Origin: Bacteroidota bacterium
GTDB lineage: Bacteria > Bacteroidota > Bacteroidia > UKL13-3
Direction of reading: 5' to 3'
NCBI GenBank assembly: GCA_947507965.1
Contig: CANNQU010000024.1
Location: 1-43,567, forward strand
DNA: 43,567 nucleotides
Notes under the pieces: model-generated
The model's input: the letters and a program-made list of their open reading frames with translations, nothing else
Databases searched by the model: none
Told to the model about the DNA's origin: nothing
Shown: one piece after another, positions 17,013 through 26,551 of the stretch
Position numbering within the stretch: the stretch's first letter is position 1
How the letters are laid out: each line of letters starts with the position of its first letter
Program-made: the position numbers and the translations under genes

Positions 17013-18965
17013 ATGAAGAAGTTTTTTACAATACTATTTTATGCTCCTTTTCTTTTGCTCGCACAAGCACCACAGAGAGTCGATATTAAGGCAAGCAAAG
17101 AGGCCAACGCCCAACGATTCAGTGAGACACAATCACCAGTGATCAACAAATTAAAACCGGTGGCCATGCGTAAAACGAATGGCGATAAGCCTCTATATGG
17201 CTCAGTAACCATCGGTAATACCTTATATGATTTACAATCGAACAATGCGGTTGCAAACCGTTTACAAGTTTACTCGTTAGGACGAATTACGGCTGCTTGG
17301 ACCACCTCATCCGATGGAGGGGCTTCTTATGCTCAACGGGGAACAGGCTATAATCAATATATTAGTGGAGCATGGCGCAAGCCTGGGCCTAATAATTCAC
17401 GTTTTGAAAATAGTCGCGTTGGCTGGCCTTGTGTTGGTGCAGCCACTTTCGGCGGAGTTGAGAAAGAATATGTTTTCGCACATGCCGTAGCCAGTTCGGG
17501 GCTCACTGGCGGTTTTATTTTTTCAACCAATACCGGCATTGGTACTGACTTTACTTCCGGTAGTTTGGTGCTAAACGACAATTACAATACCGCAACTACA
17601 CCAGGTCCTATTTGGGGTAGAAGTGCAACTGCGGGTTCAAGAATTGTGATTGTTTCGTGCTTTGCAGATTCAACTTCGGGCTATCCGGTTAATTACAGAA
17701 AAGCAGGTATTAAAAGACCGATTACTTACTCAGTCTATGATGCTACAACACAATCGTGGGTAGCGAAAAACGCACTTTTGCCAAACTACGATAGCGTTCG
17801 TTACGACATTGGCAATGCCGATGATTATTCTATCGACGCCTCAGGAAATAAGGTAAGCATTGTTATCGGAGGTACTTATGACGACCTTGCCTTATGGAAA
17901 AGCACCGATGCCGGAACCACCTGGACAAAGACCATTATTGACTCTTTTAACAGAGCCAAACCAACCCCACGTACGGCACCAAAAGATATCAATAACGGTG
18001 GTGTAAATGTAATTATTGATGCCAATGGTGTTACTCATGTAGCTTATGCAATATTGGGTGCGGCCTACGATTCAGTAAATGCAACCGATACACTTAACTA
18101 CGTTTTTTATGGTAATACGATGGAAGGAATCGCATATTGGAACGACAAAATCAATCCTTCTACAGGCACTTACAATCCGCGAATAAAAGTAGGCTACACG
18201 CCTGACCAAGATGGTGACAACGTGATAACATTAGCGACCAACACCCGCAACCGTACCTACGGTGGATATGGCTCTGCGCTTCAATTTGTTACCGGAGGGG
18301 CTACCTATTGTGCCATATCAAACCACCCGATGTTATCGTATGACACCAAGGGGAACTTGTTTTGCACTTATATTGCACCGATAGAAGGAGACGAATCAGC
18401 CGATCAGGAAAACTTCAATGATATTTTTGTCGTTTATTCCACCGATTCAGGAAAAACATGGGCTGATGCTCAGAACTTAACAAAAACAACAAATTGGGAA
18501 GATTTCTATCCTACCCTTGCAAAAAACTCTGACAATAAATTGCGTCTCATGTACTTCTTAAAAGATGATCCCGGTGTTTCGGTCAACAACGCCAATAACC
18601 CGGAGACAAACGTGCAGGTGAACTTTATGGAGATCCCAATTTCTAAAATCCTCCACGATAGTATCGGTATATTTCCAAATGGCATTAGCAACACCGGCAT
18701 GGATGCTGGTTTTACCGTTGCACAAAACGTTCCGAACCCATTTCATGGCATCACACAAATAGATTACCAAATCTCGCAGACGAATGATATTGTTTTCACG
18801 GTTACCGATATGTTAGGCAAAGTACTGTTTACAGAAACAACGTTAAAGGTATCATCGGGTAAGCATAGCCTGTATTATAATGCCAGCTCGTTAAGCCATG
18901 GAATTTATTTTTATAGCGTAACTTCGGGCTCTCAAAAGATAACACAGAAATTGATTGTGGAATAA
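17013..18965 (+). CDS. T9SS-exported Asp-box (BNR) beta-propeller-like protein
   Basis: This 650-residue protein starts with a signal peptide (MKKFFTILFYAPFLLLAQ). The central part has sialidase-type Asp-box motifs: SSDGGASY near residue 97, KSTDAGTTW near 296 and YSTDSGKTW near 475, which suggests a beta-propeller. The last 85 or so residues are a type A T9SS sorting domain (NVPNPFHGITQIDYQI, then the MLGKVLF turn, then GIYFYSV and KITQKLIVE), so the mature protein should be cut by PorU and anchored or released at the cell surface. No sialidase catalytic Arg triad could be assigned, so an enzyme function is not claimed. It has its own promoter and a strong terminator, i.e. it is monocistronic. 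Confidence 0.82.
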   Translation: MKKFFTILFYAPFLLLAQAPQRVDIKASKEANAQRFSETQSPVINKLKPVAMRKTNGDKPLYGSVTIGNTLYDLQSNNAVANRLQVYSLGRITAAWTTSSDGGASYAQRGTGYNQYISGAWRKPGPNNSRFENSRVGWPCVGAATFGGVEKEYVFAHAVASSGLTGGFIFSTNTGIGTDFTSGSLVLNDNYNTATTPGPIWGRSATAGSRIVIVSCFADSTSGYPVNYRKAGIKRPITYSVYDATTQSWVAKNALLPNYDSVRYDIGNADDYSIDASGNKVSIVIGGTYDDLALWKSTDAGTTWTKTIIDSFNRAKPTPRTAPKDINNGGVNVIIDANGVTHVAYAILGAAYDSVNATDTLNYVFYGNTMEGIAYWNDKINPSTGTYNPRIKVGYTPDQDGDNVITLATNTRNRTYGGYGSALQFVTGGATYCAISNHPMLSYDTKGNLFCTYIAPIEGDESADQENFNDIFVVYSTDSGKTWADAQNLTKTTNWEDFYPTLAKNSDNKLRLMYFLKDDPGVSVNNANNPETNVQVNFMEIPISKILHDSIGIFPNGISNTGMDAGFTVAQNVPNPFHGITQIDYQISQTNDIVFTVTDMLGKVLFTETTLKVSSGKHSLYYNASSLSHGIYFYSVTSGSQKITQKLIVE

Positions 18966-18989
18966 CCACTCAACTGAAAAACAAAAAAA

Positions 18990-19018
18990 GCCCACGAAGC
19001 AATCGTGGGCTTTTTTTT
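18990..19018 (+). terminator. Strong intrinsic terminator after the T9SS cargo gene
   Basis: An 8-bp GC-rich perfect stem (GCCCACGA with TCGTGGGC) around a 5-nt loop is followed by eight T. It starts 24 bases after the stop codon and has A-rich sequence on its 5' side, so it could also work in reverse. Confidence 0.9.
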
Positions 19019-19072
19019 GGAGTACGATTAATTATTTTTTCCAGCCCCCTAGCAATTACTTATTTTTACGAC

Positions 19073-20911
19073 ATGAAAAGAAATATAATCTTCATTTCAA
19101 CCTTCTTGCTTATACTTTCATGCAACTCCATACACACGATGCAACCCATTGATGAAAATTTCAGAGATCATAATACGCCCAATGAAAAACCGGTCGATCA
19201 TAAAATAAACATATATCAAATGATGACGAGGTTATATGGCAATCAAACAACGGCCAATAAACCAAACGGAACAATCGACGAAAATGGGGTAGGGAAATTA
19301 AATGATATCAATGAAAACGCATTGAATTCGCTGGTAAAAATGGGGATTACCCATGTATGGTACACCGGTGTATTAGAATGTGCTACGATGACCGATTATC
19401 GCAATTTTGATATCAAAAACGATAACCCTTATGTGGTAAAAGGCAGGGCTGGAAGTCCCTTTGCCATTAAAGATTATTACGATATAAACCCCGAGCTTGC
19501 CTCAAACCCTTTGCAACGTAAAGAGGAATTTAATGCGTTATTAACCCGCACCCATGATGCCGGGTTAAAAGCGATCATTGACTTTATCCCCAACCACGTA
19601 GCACGTGAGTATCATAGTGATGCCAAGCCACAAGGCGTGAAAGATCTGGGTGAAGACGACGACGCCTCCAAATTATTCGATTCGCAAAACAACTTCTATT
19701 ATTTATTTGGGCAAAATTTTGAAACCCCGAAAGGATATAATCCACTCGGAGCGCTAGTAGCACCAATGGAGAACGTAGAATACCGTGAAAAGCCTGCGAA
19801 AGCAACAGGTAATAATGTTTTCCGAAACAACCCAACCCTTGGCGATTGGTTTGAAACCGTAAAACTAAATTATGGCGTGGATGTTATCAATGGCAATATC
19901 GATTTAGGTAATAGCAACTCCAAACATTTTGAACCAATACCCAACACGTGGATTAAGATGAAAGACATTTTACTCTACTGGGCTAATTTGGGCGTGGATG
20001 GATTTCGTTGTGACATGGCTGAAATGGTGCCTGTAGAATTTTGGAATTATGCCATATCTGAAGTAAAAAAAGCAAAACCGAATACCCTTTTTATTGCAGA
20101 AATTTACAACCCTAAAGAATATCGCAACTATATTGAAATCGGGAAATTCGATTACCTTTACGACAAAGTAGGCACCTATGATGAGGTACGAAAAGCCGTT
20201 GAAGGCAAAGGAAGTATTGACCCCATCAGCCTCATTCAAAAGAGCTTGGATGGCATTACAAGCCATATGGTGCGATTTATTGAAAATCATGATGAGCAAC
20301 GTTTTGCCTCCGCCTATTTCGCCGGAAACGCCTTGCGTTGTATGCCGGCTATGGTATTAACGACTTGCATGCATAGCGGGCCGAACTTAATTTATTTTGG
20401 GCAGGAAAGCGGCGTGAAAGCAGAAGGTACTGAAGGATTTGGAGGAGATGATGGCAGAACCACGATGTTTGATTATTGGGGCGTTAAAGAGCACCAAGCT
20501 TTTGTAAATAATGGGAAGTTTGACGGTGGAAACTATACGAGTGAGCAAAAATCAGTGTATGCGTTTTATCGTTCTCTACTTAATTTAACGCTTCACTCCG
20601 ATGCCTTGAAGTTTGGGAGATTTTATGATCTTCAAACCTCGCATGCCGACTATAATCGCGATAAATGTTATAGCTTTTTACGTTATACCAATACCCAGAG
20701 ATTGCTTATTGTAGTTAACTTTAGCAACGAAAATAATTACACTCCTATATTGAAAATTAGCGATGCGGTTCTCCAGGCTATCGGTGGAACACCCGGCACC
20801 ACCTATGTATTGAAAAACCTGCTTACGGAGGATACATTTAATGCGAACCTTACCGATGGATTTAAAATAGAATTACAAACTAACGGTGCTTATATTTTTG
20901 AAATAAAGTAG
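19073..20911 (+). CDS. GH13 alpha-amylase-family lipoprotein
   Basis: This 612-residue glycoside hydrolase family 13 enzyme is predicted to be anchored in the envelope by a lipobox (LILSC, Cys17). The conserved GH13 regions are intact: DFIPNH (region I), GFRCDMAE with Arg312 and nucleophile Asp314 (region II), FIAEIYNP with acid/base Glu343 (region III) and ENHDEQR with His406 and Asp407 (region IV). A C-terminal beta-sandwich typical of GH13 follows (about residues 510-612). It should act on alpha-1,4-glucans in the periplasm or at the cell surface; the exact specificity is not readable. The next two genes (unknown membrane protein at +17 bp, TonB-dependent receptor) lie on the same strand, hinting at linked sugar uptake, but no SusD-like gene is present. 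Confidence 0.88.
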   Translation: MKRNIIFISTFLLILSCNSIHTMQPIDENFRDHNTPNEKPVDHKINIYQMMTRLYGNQTTANKPNGTIDENGVGKLNDINENALNSLVKMGITHVWYTGVLECATMTDYRNFDIKNDNPYVVKGRAGSPFAIKDYYDINPELASNPLQRKEEFNALLTRTHDAGLKAIIDFIPNHVAREYHSDAKPQGVKDLGEDDDASKLFDSQNNFYYLFGQNFETPKGYNPLGALVAPMENVEYREKPAKATGNNVFRNNPTLGDWFETVKLNYGVDVINGNIDLGNSNSKHFEPIPNTWIKMKDILLYWANLGVDGFRCDMAEMVPVEFWNYAISEVKKAKPNTLFIAEIYNPKEYRNYIEIGKFDYLYDKVGTYDEVRKAVEGKGSIDPISLIQKSLDGITSHMVRFIENHDEQRFASAYFAGNALRCMPAMVLTTCMHSGPNLIYFGQESGVKAEGTEGFGGDDGRTTMFDYWGVKEHQAFVNNGKFDGGNYTSEQKSVYAFYRSLLNLTLHSDALKFGRFYDLQTSHADYNRDKCYSFLRYTNTQRLLIVVNFSNENNYTPILKISDAVLQAIGGTPGTTYVLKNLLTEDTFNANLTDGFKIELQTNGAYIFEIK

Positions 20912-20928
20912 CACTAAAAAACAAACCT

Positions 20929-21507
20929 ATGGCTTTCCTGATCTTTATCCCCGTCTTTCTTTTACCTTTATTTTTAATCTTTTGGTTTATTTACCAAAGG
21001 GTATTTGAAGATAATTTATTGTTATTATGGATGGCTTTACTTATTGGCATTTTAGCAACTTTAATTTTTTTGTTTAACCATTTCAAATGGGATGAGATGC
21101 TTACCATGCATACGTCGAAATATGCCTTACGTTTTAATGATGAACGCCAACAAAACCACCTTCCATTGCTCACTACCGAGTTCACCGAAGCAGGATTAAC
21201 ATGGAACACAAAATTGGATTCGGTAAGCAACAAATCTAAATTCGTCTTATTGCAAAAAGTGATAGAAGAGAACGACCAGCATAACGGTGCCGAGCAAGAA
21301 TTTAATTTTCTTGGTAAAGCGCTAAGTGATTCAACGGTCTTATATCTGCGAATCCAATATAACTTTCTCACTACGAATTATTATGCTGAAACTCGTATCG
21401 GCAATCTATCACGACCTTCATATACCATAAACCGATTGCAAGTTTATGATGATTGTTGCTCAAAACCATATACCAAAAGGCAGGTTGATAGCTTGTTGAT
21501 AGAATAA
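20929..21507 (+). CDS. Unknown protein with two N-terminal membrane helices
   Basis: This 192-residue protein is of no family I recognise. Residues 1-22 and about 29-50 are strongly hydrophobic (two membrane segments), followed by a soluble region of about 140 residues with no obvious catalytic motif and two adjacent cysteines near the end (DDCCSKPY). It begins 17 bp after the amylase stop codon and ends 71 bp before the TonB-dependent receptor, so it is probably expressed with the amylase. It is a real gene by its position and lack of a better frame, but its function is unknown. Confidence 0.65.
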   Translation: MAFLIFIPVFLLPLFLIFWFIYQRVFEDNLLLLWMALLIGILATLIFLFNHFKWDEMLTMHTSKYALRFNDERQQNHLPLLTTEFTEAGLTWNTKLDSVSNKSKFVLLQKVIEENDQHNGAEQEFNFLGKALSDSTVLYLRIQYNFLTTNYYAETRIGNLSRPSYTINRLQVYDDCCSKPYTKRQVDSLLIE

Positions 21508-21578
21508 AATCCTCGCTCCTCATTACCATTGTGTAGTATCAATTATATCTTTATTTTTACGCTCGCAAATTAGAGTGC

Positions 21579-24407
21579 ATGAAACACGTATTCCTTATTC
21601 TTTTATTCGCCGTCAGCCTTTTAAGTCAATCGCAAAATGCAACCATCACGGGAAAAGTAATCGATGCTGACGATAAAAGCGCCCTTATTGGGGTGAATAT
21701 TATGGTTATTGGAACTAGCCTGGGCGCAGCTTCCGACGATAATGGATATTACACGATAAAAAATTTAAAACCCGGTATCTATAATATTAAATTCTCTTAC
21801 ACCGGCTATGAAAAAACATTGCTTACCGGCATTAAACTTTCAGCTTCTGAAACAAAGACCATAAACCTTTCATTAAATACGGCTGTTGCTACAACGGAAG
21901 AAGAAGTAGTCATCGTGGGGCAGAAACCACTCGTTGATGTGGAAAAAGGCAAGAGTGAAAGCAGCATAAAAAGTGAATCCATCGAGGCCGCTCCCCAACG
22001 TGGTATTGAAAAAATAATTAACTCCCAACCTGGTGTTATGAACTCGCCTTCGGGCATTAACATACGAGGAGGACGTACCTATGAAACAGGTTTCTATATC
22101 GATGGAGTAAGCGCTACAGACCCCTTGGCCGGTACAGGCTTTGGTCTCGATTTGGGGAGTAACGCAATCGATGAAGTAGAAATAACGACGGGTGGAGCCG
22201 GTGTAGAATATGGAAATAGTACGGCAGGAGTGGTAAATACAAAAACAAAAAAAGGAGGCGACAAAACCGAATTTTATCTTTTGTATAAACGTGATAATTT
22301 TGGTTTCAACAAAAAAACGAGTTCTGTTTTTAATCAACAGAATTTGGAGTTTAATATGTCGGGGCCGGTATATGCAACGAAGAAGAAATTAAAATACGCC
22401 ATGGCCCTGAAAGGTGCCTTTACGGATGAGTTCTATAAAAATCCGGCAAGCCAGGTCATCTCTTCGTTATTTTCAAAAACATGGAGCCCTTACCAAAATA
22501 ATCGATGGAGTGCCTTACTTAAATTTAACTACGACTTTAATGCCAGAAATAATTTTGCTTTTACATACCTGAAATCATTAAATATTAATCAGGATGTAAA
22601 TATGCTTCGTGTTATTGGCAACGATGCAAGCTTCAACCCTGGTTACCAGTTTGCCTTTCAGCAGCAGATGGACCATGCGAATACCTTCACACACGATAAC
22701 AATTTACAAATTTTACAATGGAACCATAGTACTGGAAAACGATTTGCAATAAAAGCAATCGCTTCTCGACTTTATGTGCATTTGCGGGCAGATGCCAATG
22801 GCAGGGATTGGAGACCCAAAATTGTGAACGGAGAATTTGACCCCAACAGTATTATTTCGGCTCCTGTTACATATTATAACCCGGATGATAATATCGTCTT
22901 TGTTGAGTCGGCTAGCGGCTTTTATAATAATGGAGGCATTGCTACACTTTGGCATGATCACCTTGTAGAACAATATACGGCCAACCTCACCGGTAGTTTA
23001 ATTTCTAGAAACACCTTCAACCGTTTGTTTTTTGGTGGCGAATTAAAGCATCAAAATCTGCAATGGATCGACATCGACAAACCCTGGATTGGAGCACCCG
23101 TGCAATTGGCCAACGGACAACAAACGCAGAGCTATCGTTTAGGCAATTACAGTGATATATGGCATGTGAAACCTATTCAATATTCTTTCTTTGTTAGCGA
23201 TAAAATAAAATACAAGGGTCTCATTGCCGATATGGGTTTACGCTATGAACTATGGGCATTGGGAAAATTTGTAGATGACGCTGTGGAAAACCCAAAATCG
23301 CCGATACGCGATGAGATACGTGATAGCTATAGAAAGAACACGTTGAGTATTTTGGGGCTGCATTATAAAATGCGCTTATTACCGCGCTTATCGGCTTCAT
23401 TCCCGATACGGGAAAATCAAGTATTGTACTTTAATTATGGGCACAGCACGGTAATGCCACACCCCTCGTATATATATGCAGGTCTTGATCCTTACTATAC
23501 CGATAGAAGCACGTTGTCGCGCCTAGGGAATCCGGATTTAAACCCGGAGGTGGATATTAGTTATGAAGTTGGCTTAAAAACACAGATAACAAATAATGAT
23601 GCCTTAAACGTAACCACCTATATCAAAGACAAATATGATTTCATTACCTCTGTAAGCATCATGGTCGCTGATATAACCGGACGTGAAGTATCGCGTACCC
23701 TGCGCATCAATAGCGATTATGCGCGTATGCGAGGCATTGAGGTGGCTTATATAAAACGCATCGGGAAATGGTTTTCCGGACAAACCTCCCTTGCTTACAG
23801 TGTTGCCACCGGGCAAAGTGCTAGTGCCAACGATGCCTTAAAAGACCTATTAAATAGCGGAGCCAGGGAGGACACCAAAGAATTTTTCTTAGCCTGGGAT
23901 CGCCCGTTTGATATTAAAGCCAATGCCACCTTCATTAAAGATAATGATAAACCCTTTTGGTTTATTAAGAATCTGGACCAAATGTCGATTTACACCGAAG
24001 TGGTATGGCGAAGTGGAAAACGCTATACCCCCTATGTTTTAAGCGGCTATGAGCCATCGAGCGGACGTCCTATTTATGTGGTTGATGCGAACCCCGAAAA
24101 TAAATTTTCCAAGCTCAGCGACGCTTGGTTTTGGGTTGATTTGAACTTTAAAAAATGGTGGACTTATAAAAAATGTAAACTCGCTTGGTCGATAGAAATC
24201 ACGAACCTATTCGATAACAAAAATACGGCGATCGTAAATCCGGTAACAGGAAGTGCTTTCAGAGAGGGTGACCCTGTTCCTACGGAGTGGAAAGATGCCC
24301 GTTTTACCGACCCAAGAGACCCCAGGAGTAATAATATTCCGGCTACCGACCCTAGCCGCTTCTTAGAGCAGAGACACTTTTTAACTGGCGTTAGTTTGAA
24401 ATTTTAG
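21579..24407 (+). CDS. TonB-dependent receptor with carboxypeptidase-like N-terminal domain
   Basis: This 942-residue outer-membrane receptor has a signal peptide (about residues 1-19) and a carboxypeptidase-D-regulatory-like domain (about residues 22-105; ITGKVIDADDKSALIGVNI, DDNGYYTIKNL). A plug domain follows at about residues 120-235 (INIRGGRTYETGFYIDGV), then a 22-strand-type barrel ending in a C-terminal aromatic strand (HFLTGVSLKF). Such receptors import large nutrients using TonB energy. No SusD partner follows, so this is not a classical SusCD pair. The substrate is unknown; the upstream amylase suggests an oligosaccharide, but iron chelates or other ligands are equally possible. A T-rich AT element with TATTTTTA about 30 bases upstream may be its promoter. 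Confidence 0.88.
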   Translation: MKHVFLILLFAVSLLSQSQNATITGKVIDADDKSALIGVNIMVIGTSLGAASDDNGYYTIKNLKPGIYNIKFSYTGYEKTLLTGIKLSASETKTINLSLNTAVATTEEEVVIVGQKPLVDVEKGKSESSIKSESIEAAPQRGIEKIINSQPGVMNSPSGINIRGGRTYETGFYIDGVSATDPLAGTGFGLDLGSNAIDEVEITTGGAGVEYGNSTAGVVNTKTKKGGDKTEFYLLYKRDNFGFNKKTSSVFNQQNLEFNMSGPVYATKKKLKYAMALKGAFTDEFYKNPASQVISSLFSKTWSPYQNNRWSALLKFNYDFNARNNFAFTYLKSLNINQDVNMLRVIGNDASFNPGYQFAFQQQMDHANTFTHDNNLQILQWNHSTGKRFAIKAIASRLYVHLRADANGRDWRPKIVNGEFDPNSIISAPVTYYNPDDNIVFVESASGFYNNGGIATLWHDHLVEQYTANLTGSLISRNTFNRLFFGGELKHQNLQWIDIDKPWIGAPVQLANGQQTQSYRLGNYSDIWHVKPIQYSFFVSDKIKYKGLIADMGLRYELWALGKFVDDAVENPKSPIRDEIRDSYRKNTLSILGLHYKMRLLPRLSASFPIRENQVLYFNYGHSTVMPHPSYIYAGLDPYYTDRSTLSRLGNPDLNPEVDISYEVGLKTQITNNDALNVTTYIKDKYDFITSVSIMVADITGREVSRTLRINSDYARMRGIEVAYIKRIGKWFSGQTSLAYSVATGQSASANDALKDLLNSGAREDTKEFFLAWDRPFDIKANATFIKDNDKPFWFIKNLDQMSIYTEVVWRSGKRYTPYVLSGYEPSSGRPIYVVDANPENKFSKLSDAWFWVDLNFKKWWTYKKCKLAWSIEITNLFDNKNTAIVNPVTGSAFREGDPVPTEWKDARFTDPRDPRSNNIPATDPSRFLEQRHFLTGVSLKF

Positions 24408-24611
24408 ACGGTGTTGGGTCAATCGTGTGTGGTAACTCGAGCGTAATAACAATCATTTTTTTTCTTTCTTGTTCGATTGATTTCGAACCCAATTTTGCCA
24501 CCAATTTGCAAACCGAGTTGGCGAAAATGGAGCACCATCACTCGATCGGAAATTCCTTCATTTTATTTCTTTCTTCTTTTATTTCTCCATTCCTTTTCAA
24601 CCCAATTCACT

Positions 24612-24619
24612 TATCTTTG
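24612..24619 (+). promoter_or_regulatory. -7 promoter box (TATCTTTG) abutting pruA
   Basis: This perfect TAnnTTTG box ends only 4 nt before the pruA ATG at 24624, which implies a leaderless or nearly leaderless mRNA. It also rules out the much longer open frame that begins at 24477, because that start would lie upstream of the promoter. No good -33 TTG is seen. Confidence 0.6.
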
Positions 24620-24623
24620 TGGC

Positions 24624-26255
24624 ATGAATAACGTAGTTAAAATCCCTGTAGCAATTAATGAAACCGTATTGCAATATGCCCCCGGAAGCGCTGAAAAGAA
24701 AGCCCTGAAGGCTGCTTTAACAGAAGGACGTAGCACCATAATGGACATACCGATGTATATCGGTGGGAAAGAAGTACGAACCTCCATCACCAAAAAGATC
24801 GCCCCACCGCACGACCATCAACATACGATTGCCAATTTCCATAAAGGCGATGCGAGCCATGTAAAGTCAGCTATTGATGCAGCACTCGCTGCAAAAGAAG
24901 GATGGGAATTGATGCCTTGGGAAAACAGGGCCAGTATTTTTTTAAAAGCGGCCGAGCTCATGGCCGGCCCTTACCGAGCTGCATTAAATGCTGCAACCAT
25001 GTTAGGACAGAGCAAAAATGCATTTCAGGCGGAAATTGATGCCGCCTGCGAAATGATTGATTTCTTGCGTTTCAACGTACAATTTATGCAAGAAATTTAT
25101 AACGATCAACCGCTCTCCTCCAAAGGCATTTTCAATCGAGTAGAATACCGTCCTTTGGAAGGATTTTGTTTAGCTGTTACCCCTTTTAATTTCACAGCCA
25201 TTGCCGGCAATTTGCCTACCAGCATGGCCATGATGGGCAATGTCGTGGTATGGAAAGCTGCGGAGACACAAATTTACGCGGCAAACCTGTTAATGAAAAT
25301 ATTTATGGAAGCCGGATTACCGGCCGGTGTCATTAATTTAATTTATGTTGATGGCCCAACGGTTGGTGCTACTTGTTTCAATCACCCCTTATTTACAGGA
25401 CTCCATTTTACAGGAAGCAGTGCCATTTTTAAAGGAATGCTAAAAGACATATACAGCAATCTTGATATCTATAAATCGTTCCCTCGCTTTGTAGGTGAAA
25501 CCGGAGGCAAAGACTTCATTGTGGTGCATCCTTCGGCGAAGGTAGAAGTGGCCGTGGCCAACAGTATTCGAGGCGCCTTTGAATATCAAGGACAAAAATG
25601 CTCAGCAGCCTCACGGGCATATATTCCACAGAGTATGTGGCCGAGTTACAAAGCCGAAATTACCAAGCAGATGGCAACGATAAAAGTAGGCCCGGTAGAG
25701 GACTTTCGGAATTTTGTTAATGCCGTGATTAGTGAGAAGGCTTTCACAAAAATCACTTCTTATATCGACCGTGCAAAAAAAGATCAGGATAACGTAGAAA
25801 TATTATGTGGAGGAACCTATGACAAAACGAGTGGATATTTCATTGACCCTACGATATTAGTAGCGAAAAAGCCCGATTATATTACCATGTGTGAAGAAAT
25901 ATTTGGCCCCGTTTTAACCATCTATGTTTATCAAGACGAAGATTTTGATGACACCCTAAAACTCGTTGATGCCACTTCTCCTTATGCACTCACAGGTGCC
26001 ATTCTCTCGCAAGATAGAGATGCGATAGAACGTGCTAAAATCGCGTTACGTAACAGTGCCGGCAACTTTTATATCAACGACAAACCTACCGGAGCGGTAG
26101 TAGGCCAACAACCTTTTGGCGGTGGCCGAGGCAGTGGTACCAACGACAAAGCAGGAAGTAAAATAAACTTAATGCGTTGGGCTTCGGTGCGCACCATTAA
26201 GGAAACGTTAGTACCTGCAACCAGTTACGGATATGAGTTTTTGAATGAAGCTTAA
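24624..26255 (+). CDS. pruA: L-glutamate gamma-semialdehyde (1-pyrroline-5-carboxylate) dehydrogenase
   Basis: This 543-residue aldehyde dehydrogenase oxidises glutamate semialdehyde to glutamate with NAD in proline breakdown. It has catalytic Cys326 (QGQKCSAASRAY), general base Glu292 (GETGGKDF) and the C-terminal GGGRGSGTNDKAGS loop typical of P5C dehydrogenases. The length matches the stand-alone, eukaryote-like form (about 540) rather than the bifunctional PutA. The start at ATG 24624 follows a promoter box by 4 nt; the 49 extra codons upstream are low complexity and unlike the family. The proline dehydrogenase partner is not in this window. It is last before the T6SS island, with a 296-bp gap. 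Confidence 0.93.
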   Translation: MNNVVKIPVAINETVLQYAPGSAEKKALKAALTEGRSTIMDIPMYIGGKEVRTSITKKIAPPHDHQHTIANFHKGDASHVKSAIDAALAAKEGWELMPWENRASIFLKAAELMAGPYRAALNAATMLGQSKNAFQAEIDAACEMIDFLRFNVQFMQEIYNDQPLSSKGIFNRVEYRPLEGFCLAVTPFNFTAIAGNLPTSMAMMGNVVVWKAAETQIYAANLLMKIFMEAGLPAGVINLIYVDGPTVGATCFNHPLFTGLHFTGSSAIFKGMLKDIYSNLDIYKSFPRFVGETGGKDFIVVHPSAKVEVAVANSIRGAFEYQGQKCSAASRAYIPQSMWPSYKAEITKQMATIKVGPVEDFRNFVNAVISEKAFTKITSYIDRAKKDQDNVEILCGGTYDKTSGYFIDPTILVAKKPDYITMCEEIFGPVLTIYVYQDEDFDDTLKLVDATSPYALTGAILSQDRDAIERAKIALRNSAGNFYINDKPTGAVVGQQPFGGGRGSGTNDKAGSKINLMRWASVRTIKETLVPATSYGYEFLNEA

Positions 26256-26367
26256 TCCATTACTGCATTAGGTGCATTCCATATTTCACTTTATGGTACG
26301 CATTTCGCCCTGCCCGCTCTTCTTCCCTCCATTTATACAATAATACCCACCATTTATAGTTTGGTGC

Positions 26368-26398
26368 TTGTGGCATTTTACAGCATGCCCCATCTTTG
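26368..26398 (+). promoter_or_regulatory. Candidate promoter of the T6SS island (TTG - 20 nt - CATCTTTG)
   Basis: In the 296-bp gap before tssB, TTG (26368-26370) is followed after 20 nt by CATCTTTG (26391-26398), one mismatch from TAnnTTTG. Transcription would begin near 26404, leaving a leader of about 150 nt that is very AT-rich and holds no hairpin I can identify. Other AT-rich near-matches (around 26450-26490) exist, so the true promoter is uncertain. Confidence 0.4.
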
Positions 26399-26551
26399 CA
26401 CACGAAAATAAAATGAAATGGTAATTAAAAATTAATGTCAGCCAGCACTTTTTATTTGGATATTTGAAAATTAACATGTTATTTGGCATTTAAAAACCAA
26501 TGTATTATTAATCTCAAATATTTTATAACCCTTTAAAAACAAAATTAAATT

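Noticed and set aside
21873-22337. 154-codon open frame on the minus strand inside the TonB-dependent receptor
   Set aside because: It lies wholly within the plug-domain coding sequence of a clear receptor and has no recognisable motif.
21579-24407. Calling the TonB-dependent receptor SusC
   Set aside because: No SusD lipoprotein gene is adjacent, and the domain layout alone is shared by many non-Sus receptors.
24471-24488. Inverted repeat GTTCGA/TCGAAC after the receptor gene as a terminator
   Set aside because: The stem is only 6 bp and not followed by a T run.
24477-24623. 49-codon N-terminal extension of PruA
   Set aside because: It is low complexity, unlike the family, and lies upstream of the TATCTTTG box that abuts the ATG at 24624.
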